Assembly (NCBI GenBank): GCA_016280955.1
Contig: JAEEHV010000023.1
Span: 124,001 to 188,000, forward strand
Reading direction: 5' to 3'
Source: Candidatus Gastranaerophilales bacterium
GTDB taxonomy: Bacteria; Cyanobacteriota; Vampirovibrionia; Gastranaerophilales; Gastranaerophilaceae
Length of the DNA: 64,000 nucleotides
Part shown: piece by piece, positions 1-8,808 of the stretch
Numbering within the stretch: position 1 is the first letter of the stretch
Layout: the number at the start of each line of letters is the position of its first letter
The notes under the pieces: model-generated
Told to the model about the DNA's origin: nothing
The model's database searches: none
The model's input: only the letters and a program-made list of their open reading frames with translations
Position numbers and translations under genes: made by a program

Positions 1-2
1 TA

Positions 3-230
3 GAACTCAGAGTATGGGAGCGCGGATGCGGAATTACTCTTGCTTGTGGTACAGGAGCTTGTGCATCTGTCGTTGCAGGAATTTTAAACGGCAAAATTGA
101 AAACTCCGTTGATGTGGAACTCCTTGGCGGAACCGTTCATATAGACTGGGACGGAAGTGTAAATGATACGAACCACGATGTATTTATGACAGGTCCCGCT
201 GAATATGTTTATACTGCGGAATTGATTTAA
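3..230 (+). CDS. dapF: diaminopimelate epimerase, C-terminal fragment (partial at window edge)
   Basis: The last 75 residues of an open frame that enters from the left edge. They contain the DapF signature around the second catalytic cysteine ([17 protein letters not shown]), followed by the typical short beta-rich C-terminus ending in [12 protein letters not shown]. DapF interconverts LL- and meso-diaminopimelate for lysine and peptidoglycan synthesis in the cytoplasm. The stop is at 228-230, 15 bp before the end of the convergent glucanotransferase gene. Only the C-terminal part can be judged here. Confidence 0.9.
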   Translation, partial: ELRVWERGCGITLACGTGACASVVAGILNGKIENSVDVELLGGTVHIDWDGSVNDTNHDVFMTGPAEYVYTAELI

Positions 231-244
231 ATAATTATTTATTC

Positions 245-2122
245 TTAAGCTTCAGCAAGTATTTTTGCGGATTCCTCCAGATTTTTCATCAACTCCGGAT
301 TATCTTTATCAAGCCCCCTTGCTCTGAGTGCTCTTGATATTGCATCAGCTAAATTTGGAGCTTTTCCGTCAGAAACGGCTTTATAGTAATCTTTTACAAA
401 ATTATTTCCGATTCTTAATGCCCAGTTGCCTTCGGTTGTTCCCGGGCGGTTATATGTTTTTCCAAGCCCCCAAAAATCTGAGAAGAAAATTTGTATTCGT
501 CTTGCGGGACTTGAGAATAATTCTGCAAAACTTGCTGCAAGGAATTTTTTCTTGTCAGTGCGAAGTTCGTCTTTATATTTTTGTTTTGCTTCTTCTGATA
601 TACCTTTAGGTGATGTATCTTCGGCAAGATATTCGGTTCGTGCCAAAAAGTCATTTTGTCTTTCAGGCATGTGGAACAACTTATCTGTATATTCTATATA
701 AGAATCATTATCGTGTGAGCCAAGCATAATCAAATTACGCTGTGGGGTTTCAGCACCTCTGTAATTGAATTGGGTTACTGCAATTCCTGATAAATCAAAA
801 TCATTCATGACCTTTACTGTAGGCATATTTTTTTCGCCTAAGTCTTCGCAAATGATATCTTTTTTGCTCATACCATGTTCTTTAGCAGACTGCAAAACAA
901 TTTTTTCCATTATATTGGCAAATTCGTCACCTTTTTTTTCAAATTCGCCGCCTGCCTGTGAATATATTCTTCCTGAATTTTTTGTTGTCATGTGTTTTGA
1001 CTTAACACTATATAAGAACGGATCAACAAGACCTATAACATGGTCTATTCTCAGTCCTCCCGGGGTGCTTGCGAAAAATCCGTCATACTTGTGTTTAAGA
1101 ATCTGTCCTGCAACACCTAAACTTCCGTCAGGGTTAAAAATGTATTTAGGATTAAAATATCCGAAGCCCCATCTTTGACCATCGGCGGAGAATGCATCAG
1201 GAGGACATCCGAGAGCTTTCCCTTTCAAAAACATATTTTGATATGTCCATTCATCCGCAGCGGGCGATGCAACGGGTGAGTCACCAATAATTTTTACACC
1301 GGTTTTTTTTGCCAGTTCATTCGATTTTTGATTTTCTCTGTCCAGAATAAATTGCTGGAACATAAAGAAGTCAATATCATCCTTATGCTGTTCTTTTAAC
1401 TCGGCAATTCTTGCTTTAGCTATTTCTGCTTCTTTTTCGTTGTTTGGTGCATAAAGATTTTTATCAATACCTTCCCATTCTTTCCAGGAGGTTTGATATT
1501 TACGATCTAAAATATGGTAAATAGCCGCTCTTTCCATTTCGTCTTTGCCGGCTTTATATTCTTCAAATTCAGTTTTTAAAAATTCTCCCTTTTTAAAGTT
1601 TTTGTATGCTATTTTCAGAGCTTTGTCATAAGCTTTATAAACTCTCGGATAATCAACATATCCGTCATAAGAAGATTTTGTTACTATTTTTGCAAAGTCG
1701 TATATCGGAAGAATTTTATTGTATTCATCAGATGCCAGTTTTTCAAGTGGTATCATTAAAATATTTTTTGCTACGGATTCAGGTGCATATGGTGAATTAT
1801 CTCCTAATTTTCTTAAACCGTCAGGTTCCTGCTGTATTCCTGTTATAGCATGTGCTTTCAAAAACGGAATAAGTTTCTTTTGAGTGTTTCTTGAAAATAA
1901 CGAACCGATTCCTGTGTTTTCAAGCCATGAAGACGGAGCTGATGAATTATGTATGATAATATCAACTTGTTTGTTTAACAGTTTTAATCCTGCATTAATT
2001 GATTTTGTATAAACTTCCATCTCTGAAGCATTTGGCATTCGCTTAAATGAGGGGTTTTGTTTTTTTGAAAAGCCATATTTTTTATCAACCGAATTGATAC
2101 CGTTAATACTTGTAATATTCAT
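245..2122 (-). CDS. malQ: 4-alpha-glucanotransferase, GH77 family, with N-terminal extension
   Basis: A 625-aa amylomaltase-type enzyme that transfers alpha-1,4-glucan segments, used in cytoplasmic maltodextrin or glycogen metabolism. GH77 active-site blocks are visible: GLRIDHV (nucleophile Asp near 360), IICEDLG (acid/base Glu near 426) and LGSHDND (third carboxylate near 471). The ATG at 2122 is chosen because GGAG lies five bases upstream; a GTG two codons earlier sits too close to it. It is longer than the usual ~500 aa. The first ~30 residues are an extra asparagine-rich leader containing NPSFKR, resembling the leader seen on several unrelated proteins in this window. It stands alone, divergent from the TrkH gene. 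Confidence 0.9.
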   Translation of the reverse strand: MNITSINGINSVDKKYGFSKKQNPSFKRMPNASEMEVYTKSINAGLKLLNKQVDIIIHNSSAPSSWLENTGIGSLFSRNTQKKLIPFLKAHAITGIQQEPDGLRKLGDNSPYAPESVAKNILMIPLEKLASDEYNKILPIYDFAKIVTKSSYDGYVDYPRVYKAYDKALKIAYKNFKKGEFLKTEFEEYKAGKDEMERAAIYHILDRKYQTSWKEWEGIDKNLYAPNNEKEAEIAKARIAELKEQHKDDIDFFMFQQFILDRENQKSNELAKKTGVKIIGDSPVASPAADEWTYQNMFLKGKALGCPPDAFSADGQRWGFGYFNPKYIFNPDGSLGVAGQILKHKYDGFFASTPGGLRIDHVIGLVDPFLYSVKSKHMTTKNSGRIYSQAGGEFEKKGDEFANIMEKIVLQSAKEHGMSKKDIICEDLGEKNMPTVKVMNDFDLSGIAVTQFNYRGAETPQRNLIMLGSHDNDSYIEYTDKLFHMPERQNDFLARTEYLAEDTSPKGISEEAKQKYKDELRTDKKKFLAASFAELFSSPARRIQIFFSDFWGLGKTYNRPGTTEGNWALRIGNNFVKDYYKAVSDGKAPNLADAISRALRARGLDKDNPELMKNLEESAKILAEA

Positions 2123-2148
2123 ACACACTCCTTTTTTATATCTATGCT

Positions 2149-2166
2149 GATATACTTTAGTATATC
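2149..2166. promoter_or_regulatory. perfect 8-bp inverted repeat between malQ and trkH
   Basis: GATATACT-TT-AGTATATC, a palindrome in the divergent intergenic region, placed where it could affect either promoter. The half-site TATACT/AGTATA recurs in the larger palindrome upstream of the sigma factor gene (18772-18803). Function is inferred only from symmetry and position. Confidence 0.4.
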
Positions 2167-2257
2167 TTATTATAAAGATAATTTGTTTGCAACTGTTAGT
2201 TTGTTTTATGATTTTAAATTATGTTACAATAGGTTATGTAAAAAATATCGGAGAAAA

Positions 2258-3724
2258 ATGAGATTAACCTATTTGGCATATACATTCGGTTTAGTAATGA
2301 AGTACTTTAGTCTGGTACTTTTTTTTCCAATACTTATTGCTTTAAAATATGGTGAATATCATGCTACTTATCCGTTTGTTATTGCAGCTTTAACCGCAAT
2401 GCTGCTGGCATGGATAATTAAAAGAATTGTACCCGGAACTAAATATATTAAGTCAATAAATGATATTAAGAAATCGGAAGGTTTGACTGTTGTAACTTTC
2501 TCCTGGTTTTTTGCCGGATTATTTGCATCTATACCGTATTTATTTTTTGGTATCACACCAATAAATGCACTGTTTGAAGCAGTATCGGGAATTACAACAA
2601 CGGGTGCAACTGCATTTACTCATTTTGATTATCCGCATGCTCTTATGTTTTGGCGGTCATTTACTCAATGGCTTGGTGGTATGGGTATTATAGTATTGTT
2701 TATTGCGGTTCTTCCTCAATTTGCAATAGCCGGCAGGCAGCTGTTTTTTGCGGAGGCTCCCGGTCCTACCGAAGAAAAATTTACTCCGAGAATCAAAAGT
2801 ACGGCTGCTGCTTTATGGAAAATATATGCCGGTCTGACATTAGCAGAATTTATTTTATTAAAAATCTTTGGAATGTGTGGATTCGATGCACTTTGCCATT
2901 CTTTATCATCACTGTCGGGCGGCGGCTTTTCTCCGCATGGTACAAGCTTGATTGGGTTTTCTCATAAAATTCTTTGGACAATAACATTTTTTATGTTTTT
3001 TGCAGGAGCAAACTTCAACTTGCAGCATAAAGTATGGACAAAATTTAATCCGTTTTTGTTATTTAAAAATGAAGAATTCAGGGTATATTTGGGAACGGTT
3101 GCGACAATTGCGATAATTCTGGCATTTTCATTATTTGCTAATATGCACTATTCATTTTTTGACAGTTTGGTTCATGCATTTTTTAATGTTTCATCACTGG
3201 TATCTTCAACGGGATTTTGCAGTGTTGATTATGCCGGATGGGATTATACAAGTAAAATTCTTTTGTTTACAATAATGTTGTTTGGCAGTTGTGCCAGCTC
3301 TGCCGGCGGTGGTTTAAAAGTAACAAGATGGTTATTGATTTTTAAAATAATGAAAAGTGAAATGATGAAAATACTTCATCCAAGGGCGGTATATAATATC
3401 AAGATAGGGAATTATTCCGTTCCGCAGGATATATTGTATCAGACACTGATGTTTGTATCGTTTTATTTTGCTATTATTGCAGTGTCGGCATTTCTGATTG
3501 CACTGATAGAAAAAAATACTGTCGTTGCGGTTGTCGGTTCTGTTGCTGCTGTAGGAAATATAGGTCCGGGCTTAGGGCATATTATAGGTCCTTTGGGAAA
3601 TTTTGCAGGCTTAACTACTTTAACGAAGTCTATACTTATTATTGATATGCTTGCGGGACGTCTGGAATTAATACCATTTTTGGTGCTTTTCCAAAAAGAT
3701 TTATGGGTTTTCAGAAATAAATAA
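2258..3724 (+). CDS. trkH: Trk/Ktr-type potassium uptake channel subunit (TrkH/KtrB)
   Basis: A 488-aa polytopic inner-membrane protein with the four P-loop repeats of the Trk/Ktr/HKT family: TTTGATAF, GGGFSPHG, SSTGFCS and GNIGPGLG, each with the selectivity-filter glycine. WRSFTQWLGGMGIIV precedes the second repeat as in TrkH. The ATG at 2258 is preferred over upstream in-frame ATGs because it follows CGGAG, starts the conserved first helix and gives the family length of ~485 aa. TrkH normally needs a cytosolic TrkA/KtrA NAD-binding regulator; none is present in this window. Confidence 0.93.
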   Translation: MRLTYLAYTFGLVMKYFSLVLFFPILIALKYGEYHATYPFVIAALTAMLLAWIIKRIVPGTKYIKSINDIKKSEGLTVVTFSWFFAGLFASIPYLFFGITPINALFEAVSGITTTGATAFTHFDYPHALMFWRSFTQWLGGMGIIVLFIAVLPQFAIAGRQLFFAEAPGPTEEKFTPRIKSTAAALWKIYAGLTLAEFILLKIFGMCGFDALCHSLSSLSGGGFSPHGTSLIGFSHKILWTITFFMFFAGANFNLQHKVWTKFNPFLLFKNEEFRVYLGTVATIAIILAFSLFANMHYSFFDSLVHAFFNVSSLVSSTGFCSVDYAGWDYTSKILLFTIMLFGSCASSAGGGLKVTRWLLIFKIMKSEMMKILHPRAVYNIKIGNYSVPQDILYQTLMFVSFYFAIIAVSAFLIALIEKNTVVAVVGSVAAVGNIGPGLGHIIGPLGNFAGLTTLTKSILIIDMLAGRLELIPFLVLFQKDLWVFRNK

Positions 3725-3836
3725 GACAATATTAAAGTTCTACAAGGCATATATTAGTGTATTATTATTGACAACAAAAAATTTTTATAGGAATTTTAAT
3801 AAAGACATAATCCATTCAAACAGGTAAATTATAATA

Positions 3837-4430
3837 ATGAAAATAAGTGCAGTAAGTCAAAATTTCAAAGGATTTTCAAATCCGCTTTCAAATTCTGTTA
3901 CTATGCCAAACGGAAATATTCATACTCTTTCCGTTCAGCTTGATAATATAGGAACAGAAGATTTGAATCAGTACAGGGAATATAAAAGAATGTTAGGTTT
4001 TCCAAAAGAAGAAATATACGGGGATGTTTTAACAATGACTTATGCCAACACGTATGATAATGAACATTTTTTTGTTAATGATAAACCGATTCTTACCGGC
4101 ATTGATATGGCACGGTTAAATGCATACGAATTTGCATCAAAAGAAGCCAAAGCGGAATACAAAAAAGAAGAAAAATTACTTATAAAATTATATACATTTT
4201 TGGCAAAAGTTACACGAACATTAATGAATGAAAAAACTCTGGAAACAGATGATGAAAGTATGTCGCAAGTCAGAAAAGAAGCTTTTTATAACTTAAGTGA
4301 ATCTCTTAATAACAACAAAGTTGCAATGACAATCATTCAAGATGCAAGGTTATATCCAAAGCCATTTCAGCAAAATTCTCAAAGAATAAACAGATTTATT
4401 GAAAAATCAATGAGTGTATTATTGGGGTAA
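3837..4430 (+). CDS. unknown protein with N-terminal NFKG signature
   Basis: A 197-aa protein that I do not recognise. It begins MKISAVSQNFKGFSNP, matching the M-K-[IV]...F-K-G leader found on other unrelated proteins in this window. The rest is soluble-looking, with a charged helical middle and no signal peptide or membrane segment. It converges on tsaC with only 4 bp between the stop codons. The start is the first ATG, with a weak AGG about 13 bases upstream. Confidence 0.75.
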   Translation: MKISAVSQNFKGFSNPLSNSVTMPNGNIHTLSVQLDNIGTEDLNQYREYKRMLGFPKEEIYGDVLTMTYANTYDNEHFFVNDKPILTGIDMARLNAYEFASKEAKAEYKKEEKLLIKLYTFLAKVTRTLMNEKTLETDDESMSQVRKEAFYNLSESLNNNKVAMTIIQDARLYPKPFQQNSQRINRFIEKSMSVLLG

Positions 4431-4434
4431 TTAT

Positions 4435-5013
4435 TTATATTATTTCAACTTCCCCCTGTCTGTATATAACAGATTTACCATCCTTGAAACCTGCAACGGT
4501 TGATGCTCTGCCCTGAGCATTACAGCCAAAATCCTCAACTACCAAATCTACTTTATTTCCGATATAATTTACTGCTTCATTATATGTTAATGCCGGAGGT
4601 TCGCCTGATAAATTAGCACTTGTTGTGGCAAGAACATGTCCTTTGATATTTTTGCAAATTTCGGAAAATATCTGATTATCAGGAACTCTTATTCCTACGG
4701 TTGTTAAAGAAGATGTTATATAATCCGGTGTCTTTTCGGATTTATCAAGTACAAGCGTCAAAGCTCCGGGAAAATATTTTTTAATAAGTTTTTGTGCTTC
4801 TTTTTCAACAGGCATTTTTATATAGTCAAATAAAGGATAAATATCATAACTCATCAGAATAAGCGGTTTTTTTGCTTCTCTGTGTTTGATTTCATAAATT
4901 CTTTTAACGGCTTTTTCGCTTTCCGGCAAACAGCCCAAACCCCACACCGTATCTGTTACAAATGCGATAACACCGTCATTATTGAGTATTTCATTAATTC
5001 TTTTAAAATCCAT
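4435..5013 (-). CDS. tsaC: L-threonylcarbamoyladenylate synthase (TsaC/Sua5/YrdC)
   Basis: A 192-aa YrdC-domain enzyme that makes threonylcarbamoyl-AMP from threonine, bicarbonate and ATP for the t6A37 modification of ANN-decoding tRNAs. Family blocks seen: TDTVWGLGCLP near the N-terminus, KHREAKKPLILM (nucleotide-binding lysine and arginine), GIRVPDN, and TTSANLSGEPP near the C-terminus. The length fits the short TsaC form without the extra Sua5 domain. It is divergent from tyrS across ~140 bp. Confidence 0.92.
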   Translation of the reverse strand: MDFKRINEILNNDGVIAFVTDTVWGLGCLPESEKAVKRIYEIKHREAKKPLILMSYDIYPLFDYIKMPVEKEAQKLIKKYFPGALTLVLDKSEKTPDYITSSLTTVGIRVPDNQIFSEICKNIKGHVLATTSANLSGEPPALTYNEAVNYIGNKVDLVVEDFGCNAQGRASTVAGFKDGKSVIYRQGEVEII

Positions 5014-5154
5014 TTATTATCTGCCTTTTGTTATTATTCTAACATAAACCTATATATGTAGGCAGAAAAACACTCCGGAAAAATATTTTGCCATTTCTGC
5101 TCTATATTTATGCTAGTATAAAGAAAGAATAAGAAATCAGCTAAGGAGAAGCAG

Positions 5155-6375
5155 ATGAATATATTTGAAGAATTGCAGGCAAGAGGTTTAATTGCACAGG
5201 TTACGGATGATAAAGAGATTAAAGATTTAATCAATAATGGCGGTGCAAGGTTTTATATAGGATTTGATCCGACAGCCGATTCTTTGCATGTAGGTCACTT
5301 TATGGCACTTTGTCTTATGAAAAGACTTCAGATGGCAGGAAATAAACCTGTTGTTTTAATCGGCGGAGGAACGGGATATATAGGCGATCCGTCAGGAAGA
5401 AGTGATATGCGTTCAATGCTGACACCTGAAACAATACAACACAACTGCGATTGCTTCCGCAAACAAATGGAAAGATTTATTGAGTTTGGTGATGATAAAG
5501 CCATTATGGTTAACAATGCAGATTGGCTTTTAGGTTTAAATTATATTGAACTCCTCAGAGAAGTCGGTGCATGTTTTTCTGTTAACAATATGCTAAGAGC
5601 AGAATGCTACAAGCAAAGAATGGAAAAAGGTCTGAGCTTTTTAGAGTTCAATTATATGATTATGCAGGCTTATGATTTCTATTATCTGCATCAAAAATAC
5701 GGCTGTAATATGCAGTTTGGCGGCGATGATCAGTGGAGCAACATGCTTGCCGGAACCGAACTCATCAGAAAGAAAACCGGCGAAGATGCTTACGCAATGA
5801 CAATTACACTATTGCTAAATTCAGAAGGCAAGAAAATGGGTAAAACCGCAAAAGGTGCGGTTTGGCTGGATCCTGAAAAAACCTCTCCGTTTGAGTTCTA
5901 TCAATACTGGAGAAATGTTGGCGATGCTGACGTTATGAAGTGTATCAAGATGCTTACATTCTTACCTATGGATAAAATCAACGAGATGGAAACATGGGAA
6001 GATTCACGTATCAACGAAAAGAAAGAGATTTTAGCTTACGAACTTACGGAGCTTGTCCACGGAAAAGAAGAAGCTGACAAGGCTCAAAAATCAGCCCATG
6101 ACATATTCAGCGGTTCGGGTGATTCCGAGAATATGCCGACTGCTCAAATTTCGGCGGAAGATTTGTTTGAAGATAAAATAGGTATTGTTAAACTTGTTGT
6201 TAAATGCGGCTTTGCACCGTCAAACAGCGAAGCAAAAAGATTAATCCAGCAAAACGGCATAACAGTAAACGGTACAGGAGTAAACGTATTAGATAAAACT
6301 TATGCTTCTGCAGAACTCAAAGAAGGTTTAATTGTTTGCAAAGGTAAAAAACATTTTAAGAAAGCAGTTTTATAA
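5155..6375 (+). CDS. tyrS: tyrosyl-tRNA synthetase
   Basis: A 406-aa class I synthetase charging tRNA-Tyr. The HIGH box is HVGH (residues 45-48, following GFDPTADSL), the KMSKS box is KMGKT (227-231), and an S4-type RNA-binding domain occupies the last ~65 residues (KLVVKCGFAPSNSEAKRLIQQNGITVNG). The start follows an AAGGAGA ribosome site. A strong terminator follows the gene, so it is probably monocistronic. Confidence 0.97.
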   Translation: MNIFEELQARGLIAQVTDDKEIKDLINNGGARFYIGFDPTADSLHVGHFMALCLMKRLQMAGNKPVVLIGGGTGYIGDPSGRSDMRSMLTPETIQHNCDCFRKQMERFIEFGDDKAIMVNNADWLLGLNYIELLREVGACFSVNNMLRAECYKQRMEKGLSFLEFNYMIMQAYDFYYLHQKYGCNMQFGGDDQWSNMLAGTELIRKKTGEDAYAMTITLLLNSEGKKMGKTAKGAVWLDPEKTSPFEFYQYWRNVGDADVMKCIKMLTFLPMDKINEMETWEDSRINEKKEILAYELTELVHGKEEADKAQKSAHDIFSGSGDSENMPTAQISAEDLFEDKIGIVKLVVKCGFAPSNSEAKRLIQQNGITVNGTGVNVLDKTYASAELKEGLIVCKGKKHFKKAVL

Positions 6376-6395
6376 CAGGATTAAAATGATATATG

Positions 6396-6433
6396 AAAAA
6401 GTAAAGGCAGAAAATTTTTCTGCCTTTACTTTT
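6396..6433 (+). terminator. rho-independent terminator of tyrS
   Basis: A long hairpin whose arms read AAAAGTAAAGGCAGAAA and its complement, with an AT loop and a T-rich 3' side. The A-rich 5' flank lets it work in both directions, so it may also end the convergent SLH gene. Confidence 0.85.
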
Positions 6434-6496
6434 ACAAGGTAAATAATTATAGTATTTTTGTATTCTGTTCAACCAACTAAAAAGTATTTACCCCCT

Positions 6497-8476
6497 CTAT
6501 CTTCCGTTGCAGCCGAAAGCGATTGTAACATGCTCACGAGGGTTGATAGAAGAAATTTTCTGTCCTTTTGCATCTACAAGGTATCCGATTTCATCACCTG
6601 TAGCCTGAACTAAACCGATTGTTCCGGATACGGCTGTACGTGCAAAGTCAACAGGTGTTTTAACGGTATCATATAACATATCGCCAACACTTCTTGCAGC
6701 ACCGCCGAATTGTCCCTGGAATGCTTCACCAAGAGCAATACCCGTACCTGATGCAACATTTTCAAGACCGTTTCCGAGTCCGGAAATCATACCGCCCGTT
6801 GTACGTCCTACGATACCGAGCATTTGACCGCCCCAGGTTAACGGAGCCGTAACTAATCTTGAAACGATATTTGGTGTATTTGATTTGCTGATATCAGCAT
6901 TCAGAATTTGTTTAGGTAATGTTGCTCTGTGTCCGCAATTTTCAATTTCCTGAAAAGCGAGTTTTAAAGCACCTTTTTGGCAGCCTGAAGGTCTTACAAC
7001 CTCGACAACCTGACCGTAAACATTTGAACCTGCAGGATAAAGCTGACCGTTTATTGTTACGTCTTCCATTGTTTTTGCGGCAAATCTCTGACCGACATGA
7101 GATGATTTTGCATTAATCTGGTCTTTGAATTTGAGTTTTAAAGTCGGAATCTGAACTAATTGTTCTTCTTCAACAAATGCTTTTTTATCAACAGGACATG
7201 TCGGACAGTCATTGTTTGCAGTAACAGGATTTTTGTCAATTCCTGCTGCTACACGGATATTTTGGAGCATTGCTGCGATATCGGCACGGGTTGCTTCCGC
7301 AAACGGGTTAATTTTATTCGGATGTGGTGAATTATTTAATGCACCTTTATCCAAAGCTTTTGCGATAGGAATTTGTGCCCATTCAGGAATCTGTTTTCCG
7401 TCTGTATATTTTGATAAAATTTCCTGAGCCTTGCATTTATCAATTTCTTCACATGGAATGCCTTTAGCCATTGCACAGAGTGCTTCTACGCGAGTAACAT
7501 TGTTGTCAGGCATGAATTTTCCGTTCGGATATCCCTTCAGCAAATCATTATGTACGGCAATGGTAATTGCCGAATTTGCCCAATGATTTGTCGGAACATC
7601 GGAGAAAAGTTTTTCAGGTGCGGCAGAATAAGAATCTTTGTCAAATCCTTTTACAAGCATGGTTGCAAATTCCGCACGTGATATGTTTCTGTAAGGCTTA
7701 TAAAGTCTGTCCGGATATCCTACAACAACATCATTCATTGCAAGTTTGTCAATTTCACATGCTGCCCAGTGACTTGCCGGTACATCAGGAAACATTTGCG
7801 ACATTCCGGCAGCAGCACCTGTCATTCCCTGAAATTTTGCAAATGGTGACAAATCAAGAGGTGACAGTGTCTTCTTTATTGCCTGAATTGAATTTGCCGT
7901 GTGCATTTGAATCGGACAGCCGGCTCCGTCCATTTTGGATTCATTTCTAATTATTGGTGCGCCTGTATTGTTTGACAAATCATTAAGACAAGGAATATCG
8001 GAAGCTGCACCGGTAATTGAAACGTCAGATGATATTGTTGTCCCGTTAATAGCAGGGTTTAAACCAATATTTTGTCCGTTAATCGCAGCACCGTCTAAAG
8101 CTGTGTAGCCCTCTGCCGATGTTAGAGAATCTTTGTTTGTACCAACAAAATTATTGGTACCGTATATTGCATTCGGGTAGGAATAGACCTGTCTCATATC
8201 CTCTCTTTGCAATTTTTTGGTAGTCGGGCATAAAGCACAAGACGGAATTGGCATCGGCTCGCAATTCGGAACGGTATCGCATCCGCATGTCGGTTCCGGA
8301 ATGTTGTCACAAGGACAAGCATTTCCTGTTACGGTCGGTAGTTTACCCCTCTCACATGGAGCTTGCGTTACCACAGGTTTTTGTTCGCATGGACATGCTG
8401 CCATTGCCGTATTATAAGAACACGTTGCTATACCAACGGCAATTGCAGCTGCCACAGTAAGTTTTCTAATCGTCAT
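6497..8476 (-). CDS. secreted Cys-rich S-layer-homology (SLH) protein
   Basis: A 659-aa envelope protein. The start at 8476 is set by a perfect AGGAGG and opens a classic Sec signal peptide (TIRKLTVAAAIAVGIA...AMAA, residues 1-27). Next comes a cysteine- and proline-rich segment (28-83, about ten cysteines). Three SLH repeats follow: 229-278 (FPDVPASHWA), 290-340 (FSDVPTNHWA) and a diverged third at about 355-408. SLH domains bind pyruvylated or polyamine-decorated cell-wall polymers and tie outer layers to peptidoglycan. The region from ~440 on is a beta-rich domain followed by a glycine-rich stretch; it is not an OprB-type porin barrel. The beta-rich part resembles the secreted protein at 46229-47086. 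Confidence 0.85.
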   Translation of the reverse strand: MTIRKLTVAAAIAVGIATCSYNTAMAACPCEQKPVVTQAPCERGKLPTVTGNACPCDNIPEPTCGCDTVPNCEPMPIPSCALCPTTKKLQREDMRQVYSYPNAIYGTNNFVGTNKDSLTSAEGYTALDGAAINGQNIGLNPAINGTTISSDVSITGAASDIPCLNDLSNNTGAPIIRNESKMDGAGCPIQMHTANSIQAIKKTLSPLDLSPFAKFQGMTGAAAGMSQMFPDVPASHWAACEIDKLAMNDVVVGYPDRLYKPYRNISRAEFATMLVKGFDKDSYSAAPEKLFSDVPTNHWANSAITIAVHNDLLKGYPNGKFMPDNNVTRVEALCAMAKGIPCEEIDKCKAQEILSKYTDGKQIPEWAQIPIAKALDKGALNNSPHPNKINPFAEATRADIAAMLQNIRVAAGIDKNPVTANNDCPTCPVDKKAFVEEEQLVQIPTLKLKFKDQINAKSSHVGQRFAAKTMEDVTINGQLYPAGSNVYGQVVEVVRPSGCQKGALKLAFQEIENCGHRATLPKQILNADISKSNTPNIVSRLVTAPLTWGGQMLGIVGRTTGGMISGLGNGLENVASGTGIALGEAFQGQFGGAARSVGDMLYDTVKTPVDFARTAVSGTIGLVQATGDEIGYLVDAKGQKISSINPREHVTIAFGCNGR

Positions 8477-8536
8477 TTTTACCTCCTTATACGATAAGCA
8501 CTTTGGTCCGGTATACAATTTGTATTTAACCTTTCT

Positions 8537-8588
8537 TAGGTGGAAATCGGTGTTTTGTTCGTTCCACTGTCAGCTAAACCTAACTGAC
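8537..8588 (-). promoter_or_regulatory. structured 5' leader of the SLH gene
   Basis: On the transcribed strand two adjacent stems can form: GTCAG/CTGAC (8569-8588, 9-nt loop) and GTGGAA/TTCCAC (8540-8567, 16-nt loop). A competing TTAGGT/ACCTAA pairing overlaps both. The arrangement suggests a folded leader between promoter and ribosome site. No known riboswitch class was recognised. Confidence 0.35.
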
Positions 8589-8734
8589 TTCTAAATTATG
8601 CGTTTTTTTTAAACTTAAAACATTACCGAAAATGGTAGTCCGGGTGGTTAATGTTAGATAATTAAAAATTTATAATATTGTGTAAAAGAGATGATACACT
8701 CGGTATAAAAAGTGTATATCATACAATCAAACTA

Positions 8735-8762
8735 TTGATTTTCCCCTTTGATATAGTAGAAT
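8735..8762 (+). promoter_or_regulatory. sigma70-type promoter of pckA
   Basis: TTGATT, 16-bp spacer, TAGAAT, located ~46 bp before the pckA start. Just upstream (8691-8722) an imperfect inverted repeat (ATGATACAC ... GTGTATATCAT, with a 2-nt bulge) could be an operator. The rest of this 330-bp intergenic region shows no gene. Confidence 0.55.
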
Positions 8763-8808
8763 TAGGCATGTATAGGAAACCGTTTAAACCTAAAAGGAGG
8801 AAATATAA

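Noticed and set aside
765-1178. 137-aa ORF antisense to malQ
   Set aside because: Lies wholly inside a well-supported GH77 gene on the other strand; composition is that of a shadow frame.
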